From an uncultured Angelakisella sp. (GTDB lineage Bacteria; Bacillota; Clostridia; Oscillospirales; Ruminococcaceae): 5,322 nucleotides of DNA. This document shows, piece after piece, positions 4,367 through 5,322 of the stretch. Where the stretch lies: assembly GCA_910585535.1 (NCBI GenBank), contig CAJUFK010000174.1:1-5322 (forward strand), read 5' to 3'. Numbering within the stretch: position 1 is the first letter of the stretch; each line of letters starts with the position of its first letter. A program made the translations under genes and the position numbers. The notes under the pieces are model-generated. The model did not search any database, was not told the DNA's origin, and saw nothing but the letters and a program-made list of their open reading frames with translations.

Positions 4367-5209
4367 CTACCCCGGCCGGTCCGCCAAATATTCCTCCAAA
4401 CAAAGCCCCTGCGCCGTGATCTCCCGGGCGGCGGCGACGCCGACATACCGGTAATGCCAGGACTCATAGGCCGTGTGGGTGATGTGGGTCTTGTCCTTTG
4501 GGTAGCGCAAAATAAAACCGTAGTCCGGCGCGTTGGCGGCAAGCCACCCCCGGGAAACCTCGTCCTTGCCCGCCGCAACAATGTCCATCGCCAGCCCCAG
4601 CTGATGCTCGCTGCACCCGGGAGCCGCTACAAAACTGTCGGTGAGGTACCGGGCCTCTTCTTCGCTTTTGCCTTGCTCCAAGTAGGCTTGGAACCGGTTG
4701 TCGTAAACCAGCTGTTGGGAGTAGTACGGCCGGTATGCGGAGTTGACCACCAGGATGACCCCCTCCGCTTGGGCGTCCGCAATCATCTGCCGCGCCACCG
4801 CCGCGATCCGCTTGTCCAGAACAAAGCGGTTTTGAACCTCCTCGTATTCCGGCGCGAAATCCATGGGCAGCGGATTGGCCCAGTTCACCAGCCGGAGCAT
4901 CCACTCCCCCTCCTCCACCGGAGGAAGAACCCGCTCCTTGGGTGGGGGCGGGGCCGGTTCGGACGGCTCCGCCACAGGGGCCTCCTCGGAGGAGGACGGA
5001 GGGACCTCCCCCGGAGAGGAGGAAGAAGTCTCCCCCGGGGAGGACGAAGAAGCCTCCCCCGGGGAGGACGAAGAAGCCTCCTCCGGGGCGGGTCTGGACA
5101 CCTCCGCCAGGGACTGCTCCCGCTGGATCATCTGGACATTCTCCGGAAGCAGAGAGGCGGCCAGCAAACCCCCGGCCAACAGCGCCAGAAGACAAACGAT
5201 CCCCCTCAT
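4367..5209 (-). CDS. VanY-type D-alanyl-D-alanine carboxypeptidase, membrane-anchored
   Basis: This 280-residue protein should trim the terminal D-Ala of peptidoglycan stem peptides outside the membrane. A hydrophobic signal or anchor spans about 3-21. A low-complexity linker (about 40-92) contains the repeat EASSSSPG and a PAPPPP stretch, suited to spanning the wall. The catalytic domain (about 105-270) has SAYRPYYSQ (157-165), SEHQLGLAMD (200-209) and ESWHYRYVG (249-257). By family knowledge H202, D209 and H252 bind zinc and E249 is the catalytic base; all are present. The start at 5209 is chosen because AGGGGTGA lies four bases upstream and the signal sequence begins there; a longer frame to 5314 would translate the GC-rich hairpin. 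No vanRS, vanHAX or other glycopeptide-resistance genes are near, so a housekeeping wall-remodelling role is likelier than vancomycin resistance. The next gene downstream is the XRE regulator. Confidence 0.92.
   Translation of the reverse strand: MRGIVCLLALLAGGLLAASLLPENVQMIQREQSLAEVSRPAPEEASSSSPGEASSSSPGETSSSSPGEVPPSSSEEAPVAEPSEPAPPPPKERVLPPVEEGEWMLRLVNWANPLPMDFAPEYEEVQNRFVLDKRIAAVARQMIADAQAEGVILVVNSAYRPYYSQQLVYDNRFQAYLEQGKSEEEARYLTDSFVAAPGCSEHQLGLAMDIVAAGKDEVSRGWLAANAPDYGFILRYPKDKTHITHTAYESWHYRYVGVAAAREITAQGLCLEEYLADRPG
5001..5089 (-). repeat. 24-bp tandem repeat encoding the EASSSSPG linker
   Basis: Three 24-base units (5001-5024, 5025-5048, 5049-5072) plus a partial fourth (5073-5089) lie inside the carboxypeptidase gene. 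The middle two differ by a single base in the unit; the outer ones are more diverged. Each unit encodes eight residues of the Ser/Pro/Glu linker, so copy-number change keeps the frame and only alters linker length. Confidence 0.85.
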
Positions 5210-5273
5210 CCCATCACCCCTTTCCTGCGGCCCTTCGGGAGAACAAATTTCCGGTTTTCCCAGGGCGGAATAG

Positions 5274-5299
5274 GAACCCCCCGGCGAAGCCGGGGGTTC
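5274..5299. terminator. GC-rich hairpin, probable terminator of a gene beyond the right edge
   Basis: GAACCCCCCGGC (5274-5285) pairs with GCCGGGGGTTC (5289-5299) around GAA, with one C bulged, giving 11 pairs. The flank TTCTTCAT on plus and CTATTCC on minus are only moderately T-rich, so direction is uncertain. It would isolate the carboxypeptidase gene from an upstream minus-strand gene, but no gene end is visible in the remaining bases. A small GGGC-aaa-GCCC hairpin lies at 5309-5319. No clear promoter for the carboxypeptidase gene was found between 5210 and 5322. Confidence 0.55.
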
Positions 5300-5322
5300 T
5301 TCATAGACGGGCAAAGCCCTAT

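Noticed and set aside
5001..5089. Short direct repeats as a CRISPR array
   Set aside because: The units are contiguous with no spacers and encode an in-frame protein linker.
4367..5209. Part of a vancomycin resistance cluster
   Set aside because: No vanRS, vanHAX or vanT-type genes are adjacent; VanY-type enzymes are common housekeeping proteins.
5209..5322. Upstream extension of the carboxypeptidase to 5314, and a second minus-strand frame ending ATGA at its start (MKNPRLRRGVP...)
   Set aside because: Both translate the GC-rich hairpin at 5274-5299, and the signal peptide plus AGGGGTGA fix the start at 5209.

Overview
The window looks like chromosomal DNA from a GC-rich, low-copy-repeat member of the Bacillota, most likely an Oscillospiraceae-type gut anaerobe. 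The basis is strong GGAGG-type ribosome binding sites, consensus sigma-A promoters, Bacillota-type protein families (YozG-like regulator with DUF2975, VanY-type carboxypeptidase, short CorA) and compact U-tailed hairpin terminators. The genus assignment is inference. No tRNA, rRNA, CRISPR array or insertion sequence is visible.

Layout from left to right. (1) The last codons of a plus-strand gene with a CxxC tail end at 61, inside a strong bidirectional terminator. (2) A minus-strand operon (932 to 100) encodes a four-helix DUF2975 membrane protein and a 69-residue YozG-like Cro/C1 regulator, overlapping by ATGA. Its promoter is near-consensus and carries two perfect inverted repeats, one over the -10 and start codon and one over the -35 and upstream AT-rich DNA. 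(3) A minus-strand cardiolipin synthase gene (2704 to 1145) has two intact HKD motifs. (4) A divergent intergenic region of 264 bases holds the plus-strand corA promoter and a leader of about 165 nt with mutually exclusive predicted hairpins around the corA Shine-Dalgarno. (5) corA (2969 to 3910) is followed by a perfect terminator. (6) A convergent minus-strand pair (5209 to 4010) encodes a VanY-type D-Ala-D-Ala carboxypeptidase with a Ser/Pro/Glu repeat linker, then a 111-residue XRE regulator that appears to lack a normal start codon and has its own terminator. (7) The right edge has a GC-rich hairpin and no complete gene.

Most gene content is cell-envelope housekeeping: phospholipid synthesis, divalent-cation transport and peptidoglycan trimming, with two small regulators. 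No multi-gene novel system is evident. The observations most worth checking are the corA leader, which reads like a translational switch with a possible leader peptide; the paired operators on the DUF2975/YozG-like promoter; and the XRE gene that lies in the same frame after the vanY-like UAG stop with a CTG where ATG is expected.
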